Below, in pieces: positions 19,432-27,815 of a stretch of DNA of 44,035 nt. The notes under the pieces are model-generated. The model saw only the letters and a program-made list of their open reading frames with translations. It had not been told where the DNA came from and made no database searches. How positions within the stretch are numbered: the first letter of the stretch is position 1; each line of letters begins with the position of its first letter. Origin of the DNA: Rhodospirillaceae bacterium. GTDB taxonomy: Bacteria; Pseudomonadota; Alphaproteobacteria; Rhodospirillales; Casp-alpha2. The stretch covers positions 1 to 44,035 of the forward strand of contig JABIPG010000039.1 in NCBI GenBank assembly GCA_018698795.1, given 5' to 3'. Both the position numbers and the translations under genes were made by a program.

Positions 19432-21132
19432 ATGGCTATTGATACCACTTATCGCGTCTGTCCCGAAACCGGTCTTAAGGTTTTCTCGCAGACGGAAAAA
19501 CTCATCAAGGTGAACGCCGTTGTGGCGATCGTCTTCCTGGCTATCGGCGGGCTGTTTGGCCTGTTGGTCGCCTTAACCCGCTGGCAGGCGGTGCATTTCC
19601 TGCCCGCTGAAATGTTTTATCTGGCGTTGACGGCGCACGGCGCTGATGTGTTGTTGTTCTGGATCCTGTTTTTCGAAATTGCGATCCTCTACTTCGCCTC
19701 ATCGGTATTGTTGAATTGCCGATTGGCGGCTCCACGGTTTGCTTGGCTGGCATTTGTTCTCATGTTGGTTGGTGCATTGATGGCCAACGTGGCGGTGTTG
19801 CAGGGCGAATCGAGCGTCATGTTTACCTCCTACGTGCCTATGAAGGCAGCGCCACACTTTTATCTAGGCCTGATCATATTTGCGGTCGGGGCGCTGATAG
19901 CGGTGTTTGTGTTCTTCGGGACACTGGTCGTTGCCAAACAGGAAAAAACCTATGAGGGCTCGGTGCCGTTGGTGACCTTCGGTGCTGTAACCGCGGCGGT
20001 GATTGCCGTTTATACAATCGCTTCCGGCGCTATTATCCTGATCCCCACATTCTTGTGGTCGGTCGGGTATATTACGAGCATCGATTCGGTGACCTACAAG
20101 TTGGTCTGGTGGGGCATGGGGCACTCCAGCCAACAGATCAACGTCGCGGCGCATGTGTCGGTCTGGTACATGATTGCGGCCCTGTTGCTGGGCGCCAAAC
20201 CGTTGAGCGAGAAAGTCAGTCGCACGGCGTTTTTGCTGTATATCCTGTTCTTGCAACTGGCGTCGGCTCACCACTTGTTGGTGGAACCGGGCATCAGTTC
20301 CGAATGGAAAGTGTTCAACACATCTTATGCCTTCTATCTGGCGGTGTTGGGCTCCATGATCCACGGCATGAGCGTTCCGGGTGCCATGGAAGCGGCACAA
20401 CGCAGGCGCGGCTATACGCAAGGGATGTTCGAGTGGCTCCGAAAGGCGCCATGGGGTAACCCTGCCTTCTCGGGTATGGCTATGTCCGTGGTGATGTTTG
20501 GCTTCTTCGGCGGCATCTCGGGTGTCGTCTTGGGGGCTGAGCAGATCAACCTGATCATGCACAACACCATCTATGTACCGGGTCACTTCCACGCGACCGT
20601 GGTTGCCGGCACAACGATGGCGTTCATGGCCGTTACCTACTTGGTGATCCCGCTGATTTTCCAAAAGGAAATCCGCTTCAAAACCATGGCTAAGTGGCAA
20701 CCGTACCTGTTCGGTATCGGTGTCGGCGGCATCTCGTTGTTCATGATGGGCGCCGGAACGTTGGGCGTATCGCGTAGGCACTGGGATATCACCTTCTCCG
20801 ACGCGGCATTGACCTTCGACTATCCGCCAGCGGCATTCCTGATGCTGGGCCTGAACGGTATCTTCGCCATCATCGCCAGCATTGGCGGCATCATGTTCAT
20901 CTTGATTGCCGTGGCTTCGGTGTTCGCCGGCAAGAACCGCGACGAAGCGGCATGCAAAGCCGATCCGTGCATCCTGACGGATGGCGGCGGTGCTGCGGTC
21001 TCCACTTATGGCGGCGAAGGCACGCTCAAGTTGCCGGGTACGGTGACGTTGGTAACGATCTTCTTCGTTTCCTTCGTGCTCTACTTCTTCGTCAACTGGA
21101 AGTATCTGTCCGAGGTTTGGCCGCTTAGTTAG
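19432..21132 (+). CDS. Heme-copper oxidase superfamily catalytic subunit, predicted eNOR-type nitric oxide reductase
   Basis: HCO features: helix-II-like LTAHGADVLLFW, WWGMGHSSQQINVAAH (Gln four residues after His where A-type oxidases have HPEVY), ASAHHLLVEPG, VPGHFHATVVAG. Confidence 0.85.
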   Translation: MAIDTTYRVCPETGLKVFSQTEKLIKVNAVVAIVFLAIGGLFGLLVALTRWQAVHFLPAEMFYLALTAHGADVLLFWILFFEIAILYFASSVLLNCRLAAPRFAWLAFVLMLVGALMANVAVLQGESSVMFTSYVPMKAAPHFYLGLIIFAVGALIAVFVFFGTLVVAKQEKTYEGSVPLVTFGAVTAAVIAVYTIASGAIILIPTFLWSVGYITSIDSVTYKLVWWGMGHSSQQINVAAHVSVWYMIAALLLGAKPLSEKVSRTAFLLYILFLQLASAHHLLVEPGISSEWKVFNTSYAFYLAVLGSMIHGMSVPGAMEAAQRRRGYTQGMFEWLRKAPWGNPAFSGMAMSVVMFGFFGGISGVVLGAEQINLIMHNTIYVPGHFHATVVAGTTMAFMAVTYLVIPLIFQKEIRFKTMAKWQPYLFGIGVGGISLFMMGAGTLGVSRRHWDITFSDAALTFDYPPAAFLMLGLNGIFAIIASIGGIMFILIAVASVFAGKNRDEAACKADPCILTDGGGAAVSTYGGEGTLKLPGTVTLVTIFFVSFVLYFFVNWKYLSEVWPLS

Positions 21133-21245
21133 CGGCATGTGGTTCGGAGCGTCGGTATTCTCCCCCCATCCGATGCCGACGTTCCGACCACGCCTTCGGG
21201 CTCATAAAGATCCCCCGGTTTTTGGATGGGGCGGGAGATCGAAAG

Positions 21246-22112
21246 ATGCGGAACGCAGCAGCCGTTCTCTATAACGTCTTCAAGATCAGGATTGGTCTGG
21301 CTATCTCCATAACGGCGGTGGCCGGTCTTGCTGTTACACAAGGGCGCGTCATCAGCGCGGCTGAGGGCTTCTATCTGGCGCTTGCCGTTCTCGGCGCCAG
21401 TGCCGCAGCCGGCGCTTTCAATCATTTGGTTGAACGCGACTTGGATGCCCGAATGAAGCGGACCCGCACCCGACCTTTTGTCACTGGTGCGTTTCGCGCA
21501 GGTTGGCCATGGGTGTTGGGGATTTTTACGCTACTCGCCGTCTCTGTGGGTTTGGCGTGGTGGACCATCAATCCCGTCGCCGCGCTGTACGTATATTTGG
21601 GCGCCGTCGTTTACGGCTATGTTTATACGGTGCTGCTGAAACGCCGCACGGTCTGGAACATTGTTATCGGTGGCCTCGCCGGCAGTTTTGCTGTGCTCGC
21701 TGGTGCTGCCGCGGTCGACCCGACACCCGGTCCGCTACCGTTGGCCTTGGCGGCGATACTGTTTCTTTGGACACCTCCACATTTTTGGAGCCTCGCCATG
21801 GCGTTGCGCGATGACTATGCGCGCGCCGGCGTGCCAATGCTGCCCGTTGTATTAGGCAATGATCGGGCGGCGCGCGTCATCCTTGCGCATACGGTGATGC
21901 TGGTTGCGGTCTCAATGACGCCGCTCGCTTTGGGGTTGGGATGGCTGTACGGTGTGTGTGCAGTGGTCGGCGGCGGCTGGTTCATTGTCACCAGTTGGAA
22001 ATTGACCCAGCGCCCGGACCGAGACACCGCCATGCGTAATTTTTTCGCCTCACTGGTGCAGTTGGTATTGGTTTTGGCCGGCTGCATAATTGAAGGATTC
22101 GGCCTTGTCTAA
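21246..22112 (+). CDS. ctaB: Protoheme IX farnesyltransferase (heme O synthase)
   Basis: UbiA-family motifs GAFNHLVERDLDARMKRTRTRPFVTG and WTPPHFWSLAMALRDDYARAGVPMLPVV. Confidence 0.92.
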   Translation: MRNAAAVLYNVFKIRIGLAISITAVAGLAVTQGRVISAAEGFYLALAVLGASAAAGAFNHLVERDLDARMKRTRTRPFVTGAFRAGWPWVLGIFTLLAVSVGLAWWTINPVAALYVYLGAVVYGYVYTVLLKRRTVWNIVIGGLAGSFAVLAGAAAVDPTPGPLPLALAAILFLWTPPHFWSLAMALRDDYARAGVPMLPVVLGNDRAARVILAHTVMLVAVSMTPLALGLGWLYGVCAVVGGGWFIVTSWKLTQRPDRDTAMRNFFASLVQLVLVLAGCIIEGFGLV

Positions 22113-22965
22113 ACTGTCGCGGTTGTTCTGCACAATTTTGCTGCTGGCGTTTGTTGCCGGCGGGGCTGATGCCGCGACACAAAACCTGAATGAAGATTCC
22201 ACTAAAGGCCTGACCAAAGGACAGGCAGACCCCGTATTCGACGGCGATGCAGCCATGGAGAAAAGCCGCCAGGCGGCTGGAAACAACGTTGCTGGGCTGC
22301 GGTTTGTCGATGCGCAAGGCAAGCGGGTCAATTTGATCGATTATCAAGGCAAGCCATTGATCATCAATATGGTTTACTCCAGCTGTGCGCATTTTTGCGG
22401 CGTCTTGGCCCGCAACCTGATCGAAGCCGTTGAATCCGCCAACGGCATATTGGGCAAGAATGCCTTCACCGTGATTTCCGTTGGTTTCGACACTAAGGTC
22501 GACACACCAAACCGTATGCGCCAATGGGGTGATAGCCAAGGCATCGATTTCGACAATTGGCACATGCTTGCCGGTGATGCATTGAATGTGCGCAAGCTTG
22601 GTGACGCCATCGGGTTTACCTGGGCGCCGTCACCAATCGGGTTCGACCATACGGCGCAGACCACGTTGGTTGATGCGGCGGGCCGCGTCGCCTACCAGGT
22701 TTACGGCAGCAATTATGACCCGCCGATTTTGGTCGAACCTTTGAAACGCATTGCGCTCGGTGAGCGCCTGTCAATGACGAGCCTCGATGGGCTCGTGAAC
22801 CGGGTGCGGCTTTTTTGTACGATATATGACCCCAAAAGTGGGCGTTATGAATTCGACTATTCGATCTTGATTTCAATCCTTATCGGCACATTAATTCTCG
22901 GCAGTGTTGGCACAATTGTGGCGCGTGCGTGGTGGCGTGAATACCGCGCTCAACACCCAGCCTGA
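22090..22965 (+). CDS. SCO1/SenC family copper chaperone with C-terminal TM
   Basis: MVYSSCAHFCGVLARNLIEAV (CxxxC), FDHTAQTTLVDAAGRV; signal peptide; C-terminal TM. Confidence 0.87.
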   Translation: MKDSALSKLSRLFCTILLLAFVAGGADAATQNLNEDSTKGLTKGQADPVFDGDAAMEKSRQAAGNNVAGLRFVDAQGKRVNLIDYQGKPLIINMVYSSCAHFCGVLARNLIEAVESANGILGKNAFTVISVGFDTKVDTPNRMRQWGDSQGIDFDNWHMLAGDALNVRKLGDAIGFTWAPSPIGFDHTAQTTLVDAAGRVAYQVYGSNYDPPILVEPLKRIALGERLSMTSLDGLVNRVRLFCTIYDPKSGRYEFDYSILISILIGTLILGSVGTIVARAWWREYRAQHPA

Positions 22966-23002
22966 CACTTAGCGAATAAGAACAAGAAAAGGAACTCGCC
23001 GC

Positions 23003-24610
23003 GTGGATATCCGTTATCCCCTAAAAATGCTTTTTATGTGGTTGGAAGGTTGGTTCGACCGCATATTTACGCCCGCCTGGAACCCGTTCTATTGTCTGGG
23101 CGCCCTTGGATATTTCTATTTCTGGGTGGTCGCTGCATCGGGGCTCTATCTCTATATCTTTTTCGACACCGGCATCCCGCAGGCCTTCGAATCGGTCGAA
23201 TATATGACCCACGATCAATGGTATCTGGCGGGTGTCATGCGCTCTTTGCATCGTTACGCGTCGGACGCCATGGTGGTGATGATGATGATGCATCTGGTGC
23301 GCGAGTTCGCCTTCGACCGCTACCGCGGCGGTCGCTGGTATTCGTGGGTGACGGGCGTGCCGATGATCTGGTTGGTATTCGCTGCCGGTATTACCGGTTA
23401 CTGGCTGGTGTGGGATGAATTGGCGCAGTACATCTCGATTGTCACCACCGAGTGGCTTGATTGGTTACCGATCTTCGGTGAGCCCATTGCACGCAACTTC
23501 ATGGCACCTAGCCACTTCGATGGGCGGTTCTTTACGCTGTTGGTGTTCTTGCACATCGCGCTACCGCTGATCTTGTTGTTCCTGATGTGGTTCCATTTGC
23601 AGCGCATCAACTATTCCAAAACTAACCCGACGCGCGGCCTTGCCGTCGGCACCATGCTGATGCTTTTGGTGTTGTCGTTGTTGGAACCCGCCGTCAGCCA
23701 TCCCATTGCGGACCTGACTAAGGTGCCGGTGGAACTCAAGCTCGATTGGTATTATCTTTGGGCTTACCCCATGATCGAAGTGCTGGGGGCGGGCTTCATG
23801 TGGTGGTTTGCCTTCGCCGGCACGATATTCTTGATGTTGATCCCGTGGTTACCGCCGCGCCGCCGCCGCGAACGCGCGGTGGTCAATCTGGAGAACTGCA
23901 ACGGATGCACGCGGTGCTACGACGATTGCCCGTTCAGTGCCATTGAGATGGTGGCACGTACCGACGGCGCATCATTCGACCGCGAGGCCAAGGTCGATTC
24001 CGAGCTTTGTGTCAGTTGCGGAATCTGTGCCGGTGCGTGCCCGACAGCGACACCGTTCCGCCGCGCCAGTGATCTGGTTCCGGGTATTGATTTGCCGGAG
24101 CACCCGATTTCTCTCGTTCGAGAGCACACCGAAGCGGCGGCCGAGGGGCTAAGCGGCACCGACAGAATCATCATCTTCGATTGCGAGCACGCGCTCAACA
24201 CCGGCAAGCTCAATCTTGCCAATACAGGTTCGGTGGAACTGCGCTGCACGGCCATGCTACCGCCCAGCTTTATCGATTTCGTGCTTAGCCGCGATATGGC
24301 GGACGGCGTGGTGCTCACGGGTTGCCGTGAAGGCCAGTGCCAGTATCGGCTCGGTAACGACTGGGTGGACGGGCGGCTGGAAGGCACGCGCGACCCGATG
24401 CTGAGAAAGCGTGTCCCGCGCGAGCGGTTGTTGAAAACCTGGGCCTCGCCCACGGATTGGCGGGCCTTTGAACGCGAGGTTGAGACGTTCCGCGAACAGC
24501 TCAAAGCGCTGCCTGAGGGTGACAAGCCCGGTGGTCCGAAGGGCGGCCTGAAGGGATTGCCCGGTGGACGCAAAGATAAACCGTCATCGACCGAGGAGAC
24601 GGCGGCATGA
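23003..24610 (+). CDS. Tri-domain fusion: membrane cytochrome b (b6-like) + 2x[4Fe-4S] ferredoxin + MvhD-like iron-sulfur domain
   Basis: His pairs SLHRYASDAMVVMMMMHLVREF and FLHIALPLILLFLMWFHLQRI; CNGCTRCYDDCP and CVSCGICAGACP; MvhD-like IIFDCEHALN...LRCTAMLPPSFIDFVLSRDMADGVVLTGCREGQCQYRLGNDWVDGRL. Confidence 0.87.
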   Translation: MDIRYPLKMLFMWLEGWFDRIFTPAWNPFYCLGALGYFYFWVVAASGLYLYIFFDTGIPQAFESVEYMTHDQWYLAGVMRSLHRYASDAMVVMMMMHLVREFAFDRYRGGRWYSWVTGVPMIWLVFAAGITGYWLVWDELAQYISIVTTEWLDWLPIFGEPIARNFMAPSHFDGRFFTLLVFLHIALPLILLFLMWFHLQRINYSKTNPTRGLAVGTMLMLLVLSLLEPAVSHPIADLTKVPVELKLDWYYLWAYPMIEVLGAGFMWWFAFAGTIFLMLIPWLPPRRRRERAVVNLENCNGCTRCYDDCPFSAIEMVARTDGASFDREAKVDSELCVSCGICAGACPTATPFRRASDLVPGIDLPEHPISLVREHTEAAAEGLSGTDRIIIFDCEHALNTGKLNLANTGSVELRCTAMLPPSFIDFVLSRDMADGVVLTGCREGQCQYRLGNDWVDGRLEGTRDPMLRKRVPRERLLKTWASPTDWRAFEREVETFREQLKALPEGDKPGGPKGGLKGLPGGRKDKPSSTEETAA

Positions 24611-25122
24611 TGGGCAAAGACATGAACGTCTTGAAACTTTTGGGCCAGGCTGTCGTATACGGTGTGTTCGCCATTGTCGTCGGCTATCTCGCGACTCGAC
24701 CGAGCTGGACCTATTCCGATGGCTCCAAGGCTCGGCTTTTGGTGAGCTTCACGCACGGCGGCAAGGCGGCCGGCGGCTGCAGAAAGCGCTCATCGAAGGA
24801 GTTGGCGAAATTGGCGCCGAACATGCGCAAGGCGACCATATGTTCGCGCGAGCGGGTATCGCTGTTGTTTGAAATGAGCATCGACGGCGAGATGGTGCAC
24901 CGCGAGACGCTGGTGCCGACGGGGATGCGGAGCGACGGCCCGTCGCGCACCTATCAGAAGTTCGCGATCTCCGCAGGCCGGCATGACTTAGAATTCAAGT
25001 TGCGTGATACGGATCGGACCGAAGGTTTTGACTATGTGCGCAAGGAAACCGTGGAGATGAAGCCTGGGCAAAATCTGGCTGTCGATTTCAAGGCTTCTCA
25101 GGGCGGTTTCAAGTTCGAATAA
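24607..25122 (+). CDS. Membrane-anchored hypothetical protein of the eNOR-like locus
   Basis: N-term TM (LLGQAVVYGVFAIVVGYLA) then soluble domain; overlaps the upstream stop. Confidence 0.75.
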   Translation: MMGKDMNVLKLLGQAVVYGVFAIVVGYLATRPSWTYSDGSKARLLVSFTHGGKAAGGCRKRSSKELAKLAPNMRKATICSRERVSLLFEMSIDGEMVHRETLVPTGMRSDGPSRTYQKFAISAGRHDLEFKLRDTDRTEGFDYVRKETVEMKPGQNLAVDFKASQGGFKFE

Positions 25123-25164
25123 AACCCGCAGGGTAACGCGTGGGACAATGAGAAAGAAAAAAAG

Positions 25165-25563
25165 ATGCCAATCATAGAATGGCGAGACGATTTCAAGACC
25201 GGCGACGCATCCGTCGATCATGAGCATCAAGAGCTGATCGAGCTGCTCAACACGCTCTACGACTCGATGGTCGAAGGACCGCCTGCGGATGACACCGTGC
25301 GCGGGTTGGGCGAAGTGTTCGTGCGCATCTCGGCGCACTTCGCGCTGGAAGAACGTGAAATGCGAGAGGCTAAGTACGCCGACTACCCAGCTCACAAGGA
25401 TGACCACGAAGATTTGCTCGACCAGATCCGCGACATCATGGATGCCTACGAGGTTGGCGTCTTCGGTGATCAACGCGATGCATTCGGCGATAATTTGCAG
25501 AACTGGTTCGTCAATCACTTCAAGACCCACGATGCCAAGCTGCATCGGGTCTTCGGGCACTAA
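25165..25563 (+). CDS. Bacteriohemerythrin
   Basis: DHEHQELIELLNTLYD, HFALEEREMREAKYADYPAHKDDHEDLL, WFVNHFKTHDAKL: canonical His/Glu/Asp diiron ligands. Confidence 0.93.
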   Translation: MPIIEWRDDFKTGDASVDHEHQELIELLNTLYDSMVEGPPADDTVRGLGEVFVRISAHFALEEREMREAKYADYPAHKDDHEDLLDQIRDIMDAYEVGVFGDQRDAFGDNLQNWFVNHFKTHDAKLHRVFGH

Positions 25564-25586
25564 AATTGTCTGACTGAAACGAACAA

Positions 25587-25611
25587 CCCTCCCCTGCATG
25601 GCAGGGGAGGG
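25587..25611 (+). terminator. Perfect hairpin between the convergent hemerythrin and hemA genes
   Basis: CCCTCCCCTGC-ATG-GCAGGGGAGGG, 11-bp perfect stem. Confidence 0.75.
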
Positions 25612-25637
25612 TGAATTCAGATCGATTTGACGGTGAA

Positions 25638-26852
25638 CTAAGCCGCTTGTTTCAGTTCCAGCCGGTTCCAGACCTCAACCAGGGCTTTCACTAGATCTTC
25701 CATCAGTTCGTCCGTGTGCAGCGGCGTCGGGGTGATGCGAAGCCGCTCCGTGCCTTTCGGGACTGTCGGATAGTTGATCGGCTGGATGTAGATATTGTAC
25801 TCCTCCAGCAGCATGTCGGTGGCCTGTTTGCACCGAACCGGGTCGCCGACCAGCACTGGCACCACGTGGGTGACGGACTCCTCCATCAAAGGCAGGCCGA
25901 TATCGCGGATCATCTGCTTGAGTTTTTCGGAGCGCTCCTGGTGTATGATACGCAGTTCGTTGTGTTCGCGCACGTAACGCACAGATGCGATGGCTGCGCC
26001 GATGATCGGCGGCGCCAAGGTGGTGGAGAAAATAAATCCTGGCGCATTTGAGCGCACCGCGTCAATCAATGCCGCCGAACCTGTGATATAGCCGCCACAA
26101 AGACCAAAGCCCTTGGCCAGCGTACCTTCGATGACCGTTAGGCGGTCGGCAAGGCCCTCGCGTTCGGTAATGCCGCCGCCGCGCTCGCCGTACAGGCCGA
26201 CAGCGTGCACTTCGTCGATGTAGGTCATGGCGTTGTATTTGTCCGCCAAATCGCAAATCTCAGCGATGGGGGAGACGTCGCCATCCATGGAATAGACTGA
26301 TTCGAACACGATCAGTTTCGGCCGATCGATATCGGTGTCTTTTAGCAGATTTTCCAGATGCACGAGATCGCAGTGGTTGTAGATTGCCCGTTCGCAGCCG
26401 GCATTGCGGACACCGGCGATCATTGACGCGTGATTCCAGGCGTCCGAGAAAATTTTGCAATCGGGGATCAGCTTGGCGATAGTTGAGATACCGGCATCAT
26501 TGGATACATAGCCAGATGTGAACAGAAGCCCCGCTTCCTTGCCATGCAGCTTGGCCAACTCTTCCTCAAGCAATACATGCAAGTGCGTGGTGCCTGCGAT
26601 ATTGCGTGTGCCGCCCGAGCCGCAGCCATAGGTGTTGGCCGCCTCAATCAGGGCATCGCGGACGATGGGGTTCTGGCCCATGCCGAGATAATCGTTTGAG
26701 CACCACACAATCACCTCTTCAGTGGCATCCGGCCGGCGATTGGTGGCGTGTGGGAAATTGCCCGCGTGGCGTTCGAGATCAGCAAAAACCCGGTAGCGGC
26801 CCTCTGCCTTGATCTGATCCACGGATTGCTTAAAATACGCCTCGTAATCCAT
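25638..26852 (-). CDS. hemA: 5-aminolevulinate synthase (C4 pathway)
   Basis: [36 protein letters not shown]..., [46 protein letters not shown]. Confidence 0.95.
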   Translation of the reverse strand: MDYEAYFKQSVDQIKAEGRYRVFADLERHAGNFPHATNRRPDATEEVIVWCSNDYLGMGQNPIVRDALIEAANTYGCGSGGTRNIAGTTHLHVLLEEELAKLHGKEAGLLFTSGYVSNDAGISTIAKLIPDCKIFSDAWNHASMIAGVRNAGCERAIYNHCDLVHLENLLKDTDIDRPKLIVFESVYSMDGDVSPIAEICDLADKYNAMTYIDEVHAVGLYGERGGGITEREGLADRLTVIEGTLAKGFGLCGGYITGSAALIDAVRSNAPGFIFSTTLAPPIIGAAIASVRYVREHNELRIIHQERSEKLKQMIRDIGLPLMEESVTHVVPVLVGDPVRCKQATDMLLEEYNIYIQPINYPTVPKGTERLRITPTPLHTDELMEDLVKALVEVWNRLELKQAA

Positions 26853-26993
26853 CGTTCGTGCTTCCTGTCGCATTTGTTTCGATGTGGGTTGCTGGGCCAA
26901 AAGTCGCCCGTTCCCTGGGGTTTCCAACCGAGCTTTGTAACCTAGCGAAAAACCCAGCCAGACACAATGAACCGCATATTGGCCATAGGCTCC

Positions 26994-27007
26994 TTGATGC
27001 AAGTCAA
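26994..27007. promoter_or_regulatory. Degenerate FNR-type box TTGAT-GCAA-GTCAA
   Basis: One mismatch to TTGAT-N4-ATCAA; 24 bp from the second, perfect box. Confidence 0.45.
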
Positions 27008-27017
27008 AAGAATGCAT

Positions 27018-27031
27018 TTGATTCACATCAA
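27018..27031. promoter_or_regulatory. FNR-type box TTGAT-TCAC-ATCAA
   Basis: Perfect consensus match in the hemA / crp-fnr divergent intergenic region. Confidence 0.8.
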
Positions 27032-27104
27032 GGCAAGCAAGATGCCTTTTCTTTAAGTCTCGACAAGATAGAGTGAGATCAAGAGTTTTGGATAGGGTGA
27101 GATA

Positions 27105-27815
27105 TTGCTTAGCGATACAGATAAGAAAATCATTCACGGACTACCCTTGTTTCAAGGATTGCCGGCGGATGTTCTAGAAGACTTGCTGGACCAGGCGGTG
27201 CCGCGGGAATACCCGAAAGGCCACGTTTTGTTTCACCGTGATGACCCGGCGGACCGGTTTTATATCCTGCTCGAGGGTTGGGTAAAGGTGTTCCGCGATA
27301 CCATCGCTGGCGACGAGGCCGTGCTGGGTGTTTTCACCAGCGGCGAAACTCTGGCCGAGGCGGCGGCGTTTTTGGATCACGGCTATCCGGCATCGGCACA
27401 GGTGGTCGAGGATGCCAGGCTGGTGCCGGTGTTTAGCTCGGTCATTCGCCGTGAAATTCATTCCAATCCGGACATTGCCATGAATATGTTGGCATCGATG
27501 TCGCGGCACATGCACCATTTCGTGGTTGAGGTCGAGCAACTCAAAACCTGTTCGGCAACGCAACGGGTGATCGATTTCCTGCTGCGCCGCTGTGCGGCGG
27601 ATGAAGGTCCGGCAGTGATCTTTTTACCCTACGACAAAACCCTGATTTCGCGCCGACTTGGCATGCAACCTGAAAGCTTGTCCAGAATTCTGTCCAAATT
27701 ACGCAAACTCGGCGTACGCACCGAGCAGAATCGGGTCATCATCAACGATGTTGGAACGCTTCTCGATTATTGCCAAACGGAACGGGCCAACGGACAAATG
27801 GTGTCCAACGGCTAA
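27105..27815 (+). CDS. Crp/Fnr-family regulator (Dnr-like, no N-terminal Fe-S cysteines)
   Basis: [55 protein letters not shown] start in the ORF track, true start uncertain. Confidence 0.87.
   Translation: MLSDTDKKIIHGLPLFQGLPADVLEDLLDQAVPREYPKGHVLFHRDDPADRFYILLEGWVKVFRDTIAGDEAVLGVFTSGETLAEAAAFLDHGYPASAQVVEDARLVPVFSSVIRREIHSNPDIAMNMLASMSRHMHHFVVEVEQLKTCSATQRVIDFLLRRCAADEGPAVIFLPYDKTLISRRLGMQPESLSRILSKLRKLGVRTEQNRVIINDVGTLLDYCQTERANGQMVSNG

Noticed and set aside
19864-21138. 424-aa minus-strand ORF rich in His/Arg/Asp
   Set aside because: Antisense shadow of the eNOR-like catalytic subunit.
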